DNA of 64,000 nucleotides from an uncultured Clostridia bacterium (GTDB lineage: Bacteria > Bacillota > Clostridia > TANB77 > CAG-508). Of this stretch, positions 11,768-21,300 are shown in pieces (position 1 is the first letter of the stretch; each line of letters begins with the position of its first letter). The DNA lies in NCBI GenBank assembly GCA_947581825.1, contig CANPVP010000002.1:40747-104746 (forward strand), given 5' to 3'. Position numbers and translations under genes: made by a program. The notes beneath the pieces were generated by a model that worked only from the letters and a program-made list of their open reading frames with translations, made no database searches and was not told the DNA's origin.

Positions 11768-12091
11768 ATGGATAACGAAAATTTAGAGAATAACGAGGAA
11801 GCACTAGACAACATAATTATTTTAAATGATGAAGAAGGGAAAGAAGTTAAATTCGAATTCTTAGATTTAGTTGAATTAGATAATGAAGAATACATTATAT
11901 TATTGCCAGCTGAAGAAGCAGAAGATGAAAATGAAGGAGAAGTAGTAATATTAAAAATAGAAGATTCTGAAGATAGTGATGAGGAATCATATGTAAGTGT
12001 TGATGATGAAGAAATCTTAAACAAAGTATTTGAAATATTCAAAGAAAAATTCAAAGATGAATTTGATTTCGTAGATGGTGATGAAGATTAA
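11768..12091 (+). CDS. DUF1292 (YrzB-like) family protein
   Basis: IILNDEEGKEVKFEFLDLVELDNEEYIILLPAEE...; canonical ireB-ruvX-DUF1292 gene order. Confidence 0.9.
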   Translation: MDNENLENNEEALDNIIILNDEEGKEVKFEFLDLVELDNEEYIILLPAEEAEDENEGEVVILKIEDSEDSDEESYVSVDDEEILNKVFEIFKEKFKDEFDFVDGDED

Positions 12092-12106
12092 TAATAAAAT
12101 TAAAAG

Positions 12107-12137
12107 AAATGGCAGTACTTAAGTATTGTCATTTTTT
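12107..12137 (+). terminator. intrinsic terminator
   Basis: AAATGGCAGTACTT/AAGTATTGTCATTTTTT. Confidence 0.75.
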
Positions 12138-12262
12138 ATATAGTAGGAATTTTCGTTTTTTCTTTTTTTCTATTGTTTATAAAATTAAATTAATATATAA
12201 TTATATAAAATTGTGATAAAAACTTAATAAGCAATTATACTATAGAAAAAGGAGTTGAAGAT

Positions 12263-13561
12263 ATGACAAATATAAAAGTAAACTTTGAAAATACAAATAT
12301 TTCATTGAAAGATATAATGGAATATCAAGAGAAAGTAGAAAAAATTCATGATGAATTACATTCAAAAACAAATGATGAAAAAGAATTTTTAGGTTGGATG
12401 AAACTTCCAACTGATTATGATAAAGAAGAATTTAAAAGAATAAAAAAATCAGCGGAGAAGATAAAAAAAGATTCCTCAATATTATTAGTTATAGGAATAG
12501 GTGGCTCATATTTAGGAGCAAGAGCTGTTATAGAAGCATTAACACATTCTTTTAATAATATGAGAAAAGGAAAAGAAACAAAGGTGTTGTATGCAGGAAA
12601 TAATTTAAGCCCTAATTATATTACAGATTTGTTAGATTTGTTTCAAGATGAGGATATATCAATCAATGTAATTTCTAAATCAGGAACTACAACAGAGCCT
12701 GCTATAGCATTTAGAATTTTTAGAGAATTTCTAGAAAATAAATATGGTGCAGAAGAAGCAAGAAAAAGAATATATGTAACAACAGATAAAGAAAAAGGAG
12801 CTCTAAAAAAATTAGCTACAGATGAAGGGTACGAAACATTTGTGGTTCCAGATAATGTTGGAGGAAGATATTCAGTACTTACAGCAGTAGGGCTTTTACC
12901 AATAGCAGTTGCAGGGTGTGATATAGATAAACTTATGAAAGGAGCAGCAATAGCTCAAGGAAAATATGATGATAAGAATTTAAAATATAATGATTGTTAT
13001 AAATATGCTGTAGCAAGAAATATATTGTATAACCAAGAAAAAAATATAGAAATATTAGTTAATTACGAACCAAAATTACATTACTTCACAGAATGGTGGA
13101 AACAATTATATGGCGAAAGTGAAGGAAAAAATCTAAAGGGAATATTCCCAGCAGGTGTAGACTTTACAACAGATTTACATTCAATGGGACAATATATACA
13201 AGATGGTAGAAGAAATCTCTTCGAAACAGTTGTAAATATTGAAAATCCAAATAGTAATATAACAATGAAAGAAGATAATGACAATTTGGATGGACTAAAT
13301 TATTTAGCAGGAAAAACTTTAGACTATGTAAACAAAAAGGCTATGGAAGGAACAATAGAAGCACATGTTTCAGGAGAAGTTCCAAATATTATTATAAATG
13401 TAGAACGTTTAGATGAAGAATCAATAGGTCATTTAATATACTTTTTTGAACTTGCATGTGCAATGTCAGGAAATATTTTAGGGGTAAATCCATTTAATCA
13501 ACCAGGAGTTGAAGAATATAAGAAGAACATGTTTAGATTACTAGAAAAACCAGGATATTAA
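12263..13561 (+). CDS. pgi: glucose-6-phosphate isomerase
   Basis: [51 protein letters not shown]. Confidence 0.98.
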   Translation: MTNIKVNFENTNISLKDIMEYQEKVEKIHDELHSKTNDEKEFLGWMKLPTDYDKEEFKRIKKSAEKIKKDSSILLVIGIGGSYLGARAVIEALTHSFNNMRKGKETKVLYAGNNLSPNYITDLLDLFQDEDISINVISKSGTTTEPAIAFRIFREFLENKYGAEEARKRIYVTTDKEKGALKKLATDEGYETFVVPDNVGGRYSVLTAVGLLPIAVAGCDIDKLMKGAAIAQGKYDDKNLKYNDCYKYAVARNILYNQEKNIEILVNYEPKLHYFTEWWKQLYGESEGKNLKGIFPAGVDFTTDLHSMGQYIQDGRRNLFETVVNIENPNSNITMKEDNDNLDGLNYLAGKTLDYVNKKAMEGTIEAHVSGEVPNIIINVERLDEESIGHLIYFFELACAMSGNILGVNPFNQPGVEEYKKNMFRLLEKPGY

Positions 13562-13570
13562 TATATAATT

Positions 13571-13619
13571 AAAAGCGAAGAATAATCATAATAATAAGAT
13601 TATTCTTCTTGCTTTTTTA
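13571..13619 (+). terminator. intrinsic terminator after pgi
   Basis: AAAAGCGAAGAATAATC/GATTATTCTTCTTGCTTTTTT. Confidence 0.85.
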
Positions 13620-13712
13620 TTGAAAATGAAATATATAGTGATATAATAACTGCATAAAATACTTATATAATTATATGGTATTAGAAATGCCTATTTAATA
13701 GGAGGAAATATT

Positions 13713-14555
13713 ATGATTAAATTTACTAAAATGCACGGGTTAGGAAATGATTATGTTTATATTGATACTACTTCAAAAACTGGACAAAAGATTGAAGACG
13801 CATCAGCTTTAGCCAAGTTTGTAAGTGATAGACACTTTGGCATAGGCTCAGATGGATTAATTCTTATATGTGATAGTGAATTAGCAGATTTTAAAATGAG
13901 AATGTTTAACTATGATGGTAGTGAAGCTGAGATGTGTGGAAATGGTATTAGATGTGTTGGAAAATTTGTTTACGATAAGGGATTAACACAAAAAGAAGAA
14001 GTTACAATAGAAACTTTGGCAGGAATAAAAACATTAAAATTAAATATTGAAAATGGAAAAGTGTCAACTGTAAGAGTAGATATGGGAGAGCCAATTTTAG
14101 CCCCAGAAAAAATACCAGTAATATCAGAAGAAGATATTGTTAAAAACTTGAAGATAACAGCTTTAGATAGAGAATTTAAATTTACATGTGTATCTATGGG
14201 AAATCCACATGCAATAACAATAGTAGATAATGTGAAAGATTTTAACTTAGAAAAATACGGGCCTGTTTTAGAATGTGATAAACATTTTCCTAAAAGAGCT
14301 AATATAGAATTTATAGAACTAGTAGATAAAAATAAAATTAAAATGAGAGTTTGGGAAAGAGGAGCTGGAGAAACATTAGCTTGTGGAACAGGAGCATGTG
14401 CATCTGCAGTTGCATGTAATATAAATGGTTATATTGAAAAGCAAACAACAGTAGAATTGCTAGGCGGAGATTTACAAATAGAATGGAATAATGATAACCA
14501 TATATACATGACAGGACCAGCAACTACAGTATTTGAGGGAAGCATAGAATATTAA
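13713..14555 (+). CDS. dapF: diaminopimelate epimerase
   Basis: [57 protein letters not shown]. Confidence 0.98.
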   Translation: MIKFTKMHGLGNDYVYIDTTSKTGQKIEDASALAKFVSDRHFGIGSDGLILICDSELADFKMRMFNYDGSEAEMCGNGIRCVGKFVYDKGLTQKEEVTIETLAGIKTLKLNIENGKVSTVRVDMGEPILAPEKIPVISEEDIVKNLKITALDREFKFTCVSMGNPHAITIVDNVKDFNLEKYGPVLECDKHFPKRANIEFIELVDKNKIKMRVWERGAGETLACGTGACASAVACNINGYIEKQTTVELLGGDLQIEWNNDNHIYMTGPATTVFEGSIEY

Positions 14556-14616
14556 TAAGAGATTAAAATTAAAAATTGTATAGGAAACAATATTTTCCAA
14601 TGCAATACATGAAAGG

Positions 14617-15873
14617 ATGGTATATATTATGATTAATATAAATGAAAATTTTTTAAATTTACAAGATAGTTACTTATTTTCAACAATAGCAAAAAAAGTA
14701 AGTGAATATCAACAAAAGAATCCAGATAAAAAAATTATAAAATTAGGAATAGGAGATGTTACTTTACCTGTTGTTGATGAAGTAAGAACTGCAATGAAGC
14801 AAGCTGTTGATGAAATGGGAAAAAAAGAAACTTTTAAAGGTTATGGACCAGAACAAGGTTATGATTTCCTAAGAGAAAAGATTGTAGAGTGTGAATATAA
14901 AAACAGAGGTATAACAATTGAAAAAGATGAGATATTTGTATCAGATGGAGCAAAATGTGATACAGGAAATATAGGAGATATATTTTCAGCAGAAAATAGA
15001 GTAGCAATAACAGATCCAGTATATCCAGTATATTTAGATACAAATGTTATGGCTGGAAGAAGTGGGTTATATAAAGAATCAGATGGAAAATACTCTAATA
15101 TTGTATATATGCCATGTACAGCAGAAAATAATTTTGAACCAGAGTTACCATCAGAAAAAGTAGATATAATTTACTTATGCTTTCCAAACAATCCAACAGG
15201 TACAATACTAAATAAAAATCAGTTAAAAAAATGGGTAGAGTATGCAAAAGAAAATAAATCAATTATTTTATATGATGCAGCATATGAAGCTTTTATAACT
15301 GAAAATGAAATTCCACACAGTATATATGAAATAGAAGGAGCAAAAGAAGTTGCAATAGAATTCAAGAGCTATTCAAAAACAGCAGGATTTACAGGAATAA
15401 GATGTGGATATGTAGTAGTTCCTAAGGAGTTAAAAGGATATACAAAACAAGGAGAAGAAGTATCAATAAATAAATTATGGAATAGAAGACAATGCACTAA
15501 ATTTAATGGAGTATCTTACATAACACAAAAAGGTGCAGAAGCAATTTATTCAGAAGAAGGACAAAAACAAATAAAAGCAAATATACAATATTATTTAGAA
15601 AACGCAAAAATAATTGTTGAAGGATTAAATTCAATAGGATTAAAAACATATGGAGGAGTAAATGCACCATATGTTTGGCTCAAATTACCAGAGGGAGTAA
15701 AATCATGGGAGTTCTTTGATAAATTATTAGAAGAAGTAGGTGTAGTAGGTACTCCAGGAGTTGGTTTTGGACCAAGTGGAGAAGGATATTTTAGATTAAC
15801 TGCATTTGGAAATAGAGAAAATACAATAGAGGCAATAGAAAGAATAAAAAAATGGGATTTTTCTAAAAAATAG
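14617..15873 (+). CDS. dapL: LL-diaminopimelate aminotransferase
   Basis: [65 protein letters not shown]. Likely start ATG 14629. Confidence 0.95.
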   Translation: MVYIMININENFLNLQDSYLFSTIAKKVSEYQQKNPDKKIIKLGIGDVTLPVVDEVRTAMKQAVDEMGKKETFKGYGPEQGYDFLREKIVECEYKNRGITIEKDEIFVSDGAKCDTGNIGDIFSAENRVAITDPVYPVYLDTNVMAGRSGLYKESDGKYSNIVYMPCTAENNFEPELPSEKVDIIYLCFPNNPTGTILNKNQLKKWVEYAKENKSIILYDAAYEAFITENEIPHSIYEIEGAKEVAIEFKSYSKTAGFTGIRCGYVVVPKELKGYTKQGEEVSINKLWNRRQCTKFNGVSYITQKGAEAIYSEEGQKQIKANIQYYLENAKIIVEGLNSIGLKTYGGVNAPYVWLKLPEGVKSWEFFDKLLEEVGVVGTPGVGFGPSGEGYFRLTAFGNRENTIEAIERIKKWDFSKK

Positions 15874-15913
15874 AGATGTTAAATTATACTGTATTAGAAA
15901 TGTAGAGTATCTA

Positions 15914-15936
15914 GGGGTCGACGTCCTCGACAACCC
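15914..15936 (+). repeat. GC-rich hairpin in AT-rich intergenic DNA
   Basis: GGG-GTCGA-cgtcc-TCGAC-aa-CCC. Confidence 0.6.
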
Positions 15937-15967
15937 GCACATACAAGAAGCAAAAGGAGGAGAAATT

Positions 15968-16669
15968 TTGAAAATAAAAGCTATTGGGTTTGATATTGGA
16001 GGAACTTTAGTAAATTATAATAAGCCATTAAGTTGGAGTGTGTCTTATCGTGATGCAATTAAATTTATGTGTGAAGAAAATTGTTTGGAATTTTCAGATG
16101 ATAGATTTAATATAGCAAAAGAGGTTTTGGAAAAATATAATACAAGAATAAATCCTAGAGAAAAAGAAGTTACATCGGATATAATTTTTGGAGAAATTTT
16201 TGAAAAATGGAATGAATCAAAAGATAAAATTTATAAAGCTAAGAAAGCTTTTTATACTTTTTTTCAAAGAGAAACTAATCTATATGAGGATGCAAGAAAA
16301 CTATTAGAATATTGTGAAGAAAATAATATTTTATGTGCAGTATATACAGATGTAGCGTATGGTATGGATGATGAATTCTCTTTAAAAGATATTATAGAAT
16401 TTGAAAAATACATAAATTTAAAGCTTACTTCTGAAAATGTAGGTTATAGAAAACCTAATAAAAAAGGTTTTGAAGTGATGTTAGAAAAATTCAATTGCAA
16501 ACCAGAAGAAATGTTATATATAGGAGACGAACAAAAGGACATATTAGGCCCAAAATCTATTGGAATGCTTTCAGTATTAATAAATAGAGAAAAAAAGGAA
16601 AAAAACTATAATCAGGATTATACAGTTGCAAGTCTACTAGAAGTTATAGATATAATTAGGAGCTTGTAA
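15968..16669 (+). CDS. HAD-superfamily hydrolase
   Basis: IGFDIGGTLVNY (motif I variant), YTDVAYG, NVGYRKPNKKGFEVMLEKF, MLYIGDEQKDILGPKSIGM. TTG start after aaaggagg. Confidence 0.88.
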   Translation: MKIKAIGFDIGGTLVNYNKPLSWSVSYRDAIKFMCEENCLEFSDDRFNIAKEVLEKYNTRINPREKEVTSDIIFGEIFEKWNESKDKIYKAKKAFYTFFQRETNLYEDARKLLEYCEENNILCAVYTDVAYGMDDEFSLKDIIEFEKYINLKLTSENVGYRKPNKKGFEVMLEKFNCKPEEMLYIGDEQKDILGPKSIGMLSVLINREKKEKNYNQDYTVASLLEVIDIIRSL

Positions 16670-16773
16670 ATATGGTAAAAGAAAATAAGAGGGTCTAAAT
16701 TTAATAGTACAAATTTATTAAAAACAAAATTATTATTATGTAACTTTTACTATAGAGAATTTGTCTAAAAAGC

Positions 16774-16802
16774 TTGAAAAAAGCCAGATTTAATGATAAA
16801 AT
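16774..16802 (+). promoter_or_regulatory. predicted sigma-A promoter of guaA (TTGAAA-17-TAAAAT)
   Basis: TTGAAA 16774-16779, 17-nt spacer, TAAAAT 16797-16802. Confidence 0.65.
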
Positions 16803-16865
16803 AATGTGCAACAGTTATGTAATAATGGAGGATAAAATCATTATAAAAGGGGAGATAAAAATTAA

Positions 16866-18410
16866 ATGATTAATGAAGAAAAAATTATTGTTATGGATTT
16901 TGGAGGACAATATAATCAATTAATCGCAAGAAGAGTTAGAGAAAACAATATATACTGTGAAATAGTATCATATGATACACCAATCGAAAAATTAAAAGAA
17001 ATGAAGCCTACAGGAATAATATTTACAGGAGGACCAGATGTAGTATATCAAAAAGATGCTCCTATATGTGATAAACAAGTATTAGAATTAGGAATTCCAG
17101 TATTAGGTATTTGTTATGGAGCTCAATTAATCGCTTACTTAAAAGATGGACTTGTTGAAAAAGCAAGTACAAGAGAATATGGAAGAACAGAAATAGAATA
17201 TAATACAGAGTCATTATTATTTAAAGATATGAAATCAAAAAGTATTTGTTGGATGAGTCATACATATCAAATAACAAAATTACCAGAAGGATTCAAAGGA
17301 ATCGCAAGTACAGAAAATTGTAAAATTGCAGCAATGGAATCAGAAAACGAAAAATTGTATGCGGTTCAATTCCATCCAGAAGTTTTACATACAGAACAAG
17401 GAACAAAGATTTTATCAAACTTCCTTTTCAATGTATGTAAATGTGAAGGAAACTGGAAAATGGATACTTTCTTTGAAAAAGCTGTAAAAGAAATAAGAGA
17501 AGAAGTAAAAGATGGAAAAGTTCTATGTGCTCTTTCAGGCGGAGTAGATTCATCTGTTGCAGCAGTATTATTATCAAAGGCTATAGGAAAACAATTAACT
17601 TGTGTTTTTGTAGATCATGGACTTCTTAGAAAAAATGAAGGCGATGAAGTAGAAGCAGTTTTTGGAAATAATGGTTTATATGATTTAAACTTTATTAGAA
17701 TAAACGCAAAAGACAGATTTTATGAGAAACTAAAAGGTGTGGAAGAACCAGAGAAAAAAAGAAAAATAATAGGTGAAGAATTTATTCGTGTATTTGAAGA
17801 TGTTTCAAAAGAAATAGGAGCAGTAGATTACTTAGTACAAGGAACAATATATCCAGATGTAATTGAAAGTGGATTAGCAAAATCAGCAGTTATAAAAAGT
17901 CATCACAATGTAGGGGGATTACCTAGTGTTGTTAACTTCAAAAAAATTATAGAGCCACTACGTTTATTATTCAAAGATGAAGTAAGAAAGCTAGGTTTGG
18001 AAATGGGTTTACCAGACAATTTAGTATATAGACAACCATTCCCAGGACCAGGACTTGCAATTAGAATAATAGGAGATATAACAGAAGAAAAAGTAAAAAT
18101 AGTTCAAGATGCAGATTTTATATTTAGAGAAGAGATTGCAAAAGCAGGATTAGATAAAAAAATAAATCAATATTTTGCAGCATTAACTAATATGCGTTCA
18201 GTAGGCTGCATGGGAGATGAGAGAACATACGACTATGCAGTAGCATTAAGAGCAGTTACAACAACAGACTTTATGACAGCAGAAGTAGCAAGAATACCAC
18301 ATGAAGTTATAGAGAAAGTAGCAAATAGAATAGTAAATGAAGTAAATGGAGTAAGTAGAGTTTTGTTCGATTATACAACTAAACCACCAGCAACCATAGA
18401 ATTCGAATAA
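16866..18410 (+). CDS. guaA: GMP synthase (glutamine-hydrolysing)
   Basis: [63 protein letters not shown]. Confidence 0.99.
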   Translation: MINEEKIIVMDFGGQYNQLIARRVRENNIYCEIVSYDTPIEKLKEMKPTGIIFTGGPDVVYQKDAPICDKQVLELGIPVLGICYGAQLIAYLKDGLVEKASTREYGRTEIEYNTESLLFKDMKSKSICWMSHTYQITKLPEGFKGIASTENCKIAAMESENEKLYAVQFHPEVLHTEQGTKILSNFLFNVCKCEGNWKMDTFFEKAVKEIREEVKDGKVLCALSGGVDSSVAAVLLSKAIGKQLTCVFVDHGLLRKNEGDEVEAVFGNNGLYDLNFIRINAKDRFYEKLKGVEEPEKKRKIIGEEFIRVFEDVSKEIGAVDYLVQGTIYPDVIESGLAKSAVIKSHHNVGGLPSVVNFKKIIEPLRLLFKDEVRKLGLEMGLPDNLVYRQPFPGPGLAIRIIGDITEEKVKIVQDADFIFREEIAKAGLDKKINQYFAALTNMRSVGCMGDERTYDYAVALRAVTTTDFMTAEVARIPHEVIEKVANRIVNEVNGVSRVLFDYTTKPPATIEFE

Positions 18411-18486
18411 ATAAAATAAAAAAAATTATAAAAACTCTTGACAAAGAATGTGGGATAGTTTATAATCTATACTTGTCAGGAGAAAT

Positions 18487-18560
18487 GCAGGTGTAGTTCA
18501 ATGGTAGAACCCCAGCCTTCCAAGCTGGCTACGTGGGTTCGATTCCCACTACCTGCTCCA
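18487..18560 (+). tRNA. tRNA-Gly (TCC)
   Basis: GCAGGTG...cctTCCaag...GGTTCGATTC...TACCTGCTCCA cloverleaf with encoded CCA. Confidence 0.97.
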
Positions 18561-18572
18561 TGCAACAAGGGA

Positions 18573-18608
18573 CCACTGACATTGAGAAATGTTAGTGGTT
18601 TTCTCTTT
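18573..18608 (+). terminator. intrinsic terminator between tRNA-Gly and the next tRNA
   Basis: CCACTGACATT/AATGTTAGTGG followed by TTTTCTCTTT. Confidence 0.75.
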
Positions 18609-18622
18609 AATATATATTATAA

Positions 18623-18699
18623 GCGCCCTTAGCTCAGTTGGTCAGAGCAACCGGCTCATAACCGGTTGGTCCTAGGTTCGAATCCTAGAGGGCGCACCA
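18623..18699 (+). tRNA. tRNA with CAT anticodon (elongator Met or Ile2)
   Basis: GCGCCCTTAGCTCAGTTGGTCAGAGCAACCGGCTCATAACCGG...AGGGCGCACCA. Confidence 0.95.
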
Positions 18700-18710
18700 T
18701 TTACGTATAT

Positions 18711-18796
18711 GGGTAGGTGGCCGAGTGGTTAAAGGCGGCAGACTGTAAATCTGTTCTCATTTGAGTACGATGGTTCGAATCCATCCCTGCCCACCA
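18711..18796 (+). tRNA. tRNA-Tyr (GTA)
   Basis: Class II tRNA with long variable arm, anticodon loop actGTAaat, encoded CCA. Confidence 0.97.
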
Positions 18797-18834
18797 AAAT
18801 AAAACCGTAGTTATTTTACGGTTTTATTTTTTTT
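18797..18834 (+). terminator. intrinsic terminator after tRNA-Tyr
   Basis: AAAACCGTAGTTATTTTACGGTTTTATTTTTTTT. Confidence 0.85.
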
Positions 18835-18944
18835 CAGATAATATAACTAAACTGTTAGTAGAGTTAAAGAATTTGTATTGTAAAAATAAAAAACGTAGAA
18901 TATAATATATGTAAATCACGAAAAAGTGAAAAATTATAAAAGGA

Positions 18945-20984
18945 ATGATAGGTATGAAAAAAGCAATAATTATAATTAGTGTCGTACTAGCAATTGTTTT
19001 AATAGTATCAGGTGCAATAGGAATAGTAATTTATCAAAAAAATAAGAAAGAAGGAGAAGATAAGCCTGAAGAAGTATTAGAAGAATATATATCTTTGATT
19101 TCTAATAGAGAATATGAAAAAATGTATGAACTATTAGATAGTGAAAGTAAAGAAAAAATAAGTCAAGAAGACTTTATAACAAGAAACAAGAACATATATG
19201 AAGGAATAGAAGCAAATAATATAAATATAGAACTAAAAGAAGTTTCAAAAGACGCAAGTACAGCTAAAATACCATATAATATAAGTATGGATACTGTAGC
19301 TGGAAAAGTAGAGTTCGAAAATCAAATGGAATTAGTAAAAGAAAATAAAGAATATCATATAAAATGGTCATCAAAATTAATATTTCCAAATTTAGAAGAT
19401 ACTGATAAAGTAAGAGTACATATTTTAGAGTCTGAAAGAGGTAATATCTATGATAGAAATGATATTATGATAGGTGGAAAAGGAATAGTTTCATCAGTAG
19501 GACTAGTTCCAGGAAAGATGAATGAAGAGAATGAGAAAGATATAGAAAAAATCGCTAGTTTATTAGGAGTTTCAAAAGAATCAATTCAAAATAAATTATC
19601 AGCTTCATATGTAAAGGAGGATACTTTTGTTCCAATTAAGCAAATAAATAGTAAAGATACAGAATTAGAAAATAAATTATTAGAAATAAAAGGAATAAAA
19701 ATTACTAATGAAGAATCTAGAGTGTATCCATATGGAGAAGTAACTTCACATTTGCTAGGCTATGTTCAAAATATTACTGCTGAGGATTTAGAAAAAAATA
19801 AGGATAAAGGATATACATCAACTAGCATTATTGGAAGGTCTGGAATAGAAAAGATTTATGAAGATAAATTAAGAGGAAGAGATGGTGCCGAAATCTATAT
19901 AACAGACGAAGACGGTCTAAGAAAAGAAACTATACAACAAAAAGACCGAGTAAATGGAGAAGATATCAAACTTACAATAGATATAAACTTACAAAAGAAA
20001 GTTTATGACCAATTCAAAGAAGATAAAAGTGCACAAGTTGTAATGGATTATGAAACAGGAGAATTATTAGCATTGGTAAGTACGCCAACATTTGATTCTA
20101 ATGATTTTGTACTTGGAATGTCAGATATAAAATGGAAAGAATTGCAAAATGATGAAAACAAGCCATTGTATAATCGTTATCAAGCAACATGGGCACCAGG
20201 ATCATCATTTAAACCATTAATTGCTGGAATTGGATTAACAACTAATAAAATAAATCCAGAAGAGAACTTTGGCAATGTGGGCAAAGAATGGCAAAAAGAT
20301 AGTAGTTGGGGAAATTATAAAGTAACAACAATGACTGCTTATGGAGATAATGTAAACTTAAGAAATGCTCTAATTCATTCAGATAATATATATTTTGCTA
20401 AAGCAGCCTTAAATATTGGTAGTGAAATATTAGAAGAACAATTAAAGAAAATTGGCTTCCATAAAGATTTAGATTTTAATTTAGGAGCAAAAAGTTCACA
20501 ATATAGTAATAGTGAAAACATTGAAACTGAAATACAACTTGCAGATACTGGATATGGTCAAGGTCAAGTTTTAGTTAATCCAATACATATGGCATCAATT
20601 TATTCAGCTTTTATGAATAAAGGAAATATGATAACCCCATATATAGAATATAAAGAAAATGCAAAAGCAACAATATTAGTAGAAAATGCTTTTTCAGAAG
20701 ATGCATGTAAAAGAATAAATGAAGCCTTAATTCAAGTAGTAGAGCAAGGTACAGCAACAGCAGCTAAAATACCAGGATTAACTATTGCTGGAAAAACTGG
20801 AACAGCAGAAATCAAAGACTCAAAAGATGACAAAGAAGGAACAGAAATTGGATGGTTTAATTCATATATTATAGATGGAAAGAATAAAATATTAATGATT
20901 AGTATGGTTGAAGATGTAAAGAATAAAGATGGAAGTCATTACGCAGCAGAGAAAGTAAAGAATGTATATGAAAGTATAAAATAA
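18945..20984 (+). CDS. class B penicillin-binding protein with MecA_N/NTF2-like N-terminal domain
   Basis: EEVLEEYISLISNREYEKMYELLD (NTF2-like), ESERGNIYDRN, WAPGSSFKPL (SxxK), SDN, GKTGTAE. Likely start ATG 18954. Confidence 0.93.
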   Translation: MIGMKKAIIIISVVLAIVLIVSGAIGIVIYQKNKKEGEDKPEEVLEEYISLISNREYEKMYELLDSESKEKISQEDFITRNKNIYEGIEANNINIELKEVSKDASTAKIPYNISMDTVAGKVEFENQMELVKENKEYHIKWSSKLIFPNLEDTDKVRVHILESERGNIYDRNDIMIGGKGIVSSVGLVPGKMNEENEKDIEKIASLLGVSKESIQNKLSASYVKEDTFVPIKQINSKDTELENKLLEIKGIKITNEESRVYPYGEVTSHLLGYVQNITAEDLEKNKDKGYTSTSIIGRSGIEKIYEDKLRGRDGAEIYITDEDGLRKETIQQKDRVNGEDIKLTIDINLQKKVYDQFKEDKSAQVVMDYETGELLALVSTPTFDSNDFVLGMSDIKWKELQNDENKPLYNRYQATWAPGSSFKPLIAGIGLTTNKINPEENFGNVGKEWQKDSSWGNYKVTTMTAYGDNVNLRNALIHSDNIYFAKAALNIGSEILEEQLKKIGFHKDLDFNLGAKSSQYSNSENIETEIQLADTGYGQGQVLVNPIHMASIYSAFMNKGNMITPYIEYKENAKATILVENAFSEDACKRINEALIQVVEQGTATAAKIPGLTIAGKTGTAEIKDSKDDKEGTEIGWFNSYIIDGKNKILMISMVEDVKNKDGSHYAAEKVKNVYESIK

Positions 20985-21120
20985 TATAGTGAATTAGATT
21001 TGTAATCAAAAATATAGATGCAATTTAAAAGATTATAAGAAATATATTTACAAAAATATAAAAAATGATTATAATCTATAATGTGAAATATAAATAAGAA
21101 GTTATTACCAATTTAACAAA

Positions 21121-21260
21121 AATAAAAGGGAGTAGTTGCATCTATAAAAGTGTATTTTTTAGATGTTTATGTAATTCGTCAGCACGTGTAAAAACCGGGT
21201 TACATACTTAAGAAAACAAGACTTTTATTGCATTTGCTATGCAATGAAAGTCTTTCGTTG
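21121..21260 (+). promoter_or_regulatory. yybP-ykoY (Mn2+-sensing) riboswitch with alternative hairpin
   Basis: AATAAAAGGGAGTAG ... ATTCGTCAGCACG ... ACCGGGTTACAT ... AAGACTTTTATT; P1 AATAAAAG(21121-21128)/CTTTTATT(21222-21229) competes with AAGACTTTTATTGCAT/ATGCAATGAAAGTCTT (21218-21254). Confidence 0.88.
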
Positions 21261-21300
21261 CGTATACATAATAAAAATTCAGAAAGGAGAAAAATAAAAA

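Noticed and set aside
16670-16865. Possible purine riboswitch ahead of guaA
   Set aside because: No recognisable purine-riboswitch core; the predicted promoter lies only ~60 nt before the start codon, leaving a short leader.
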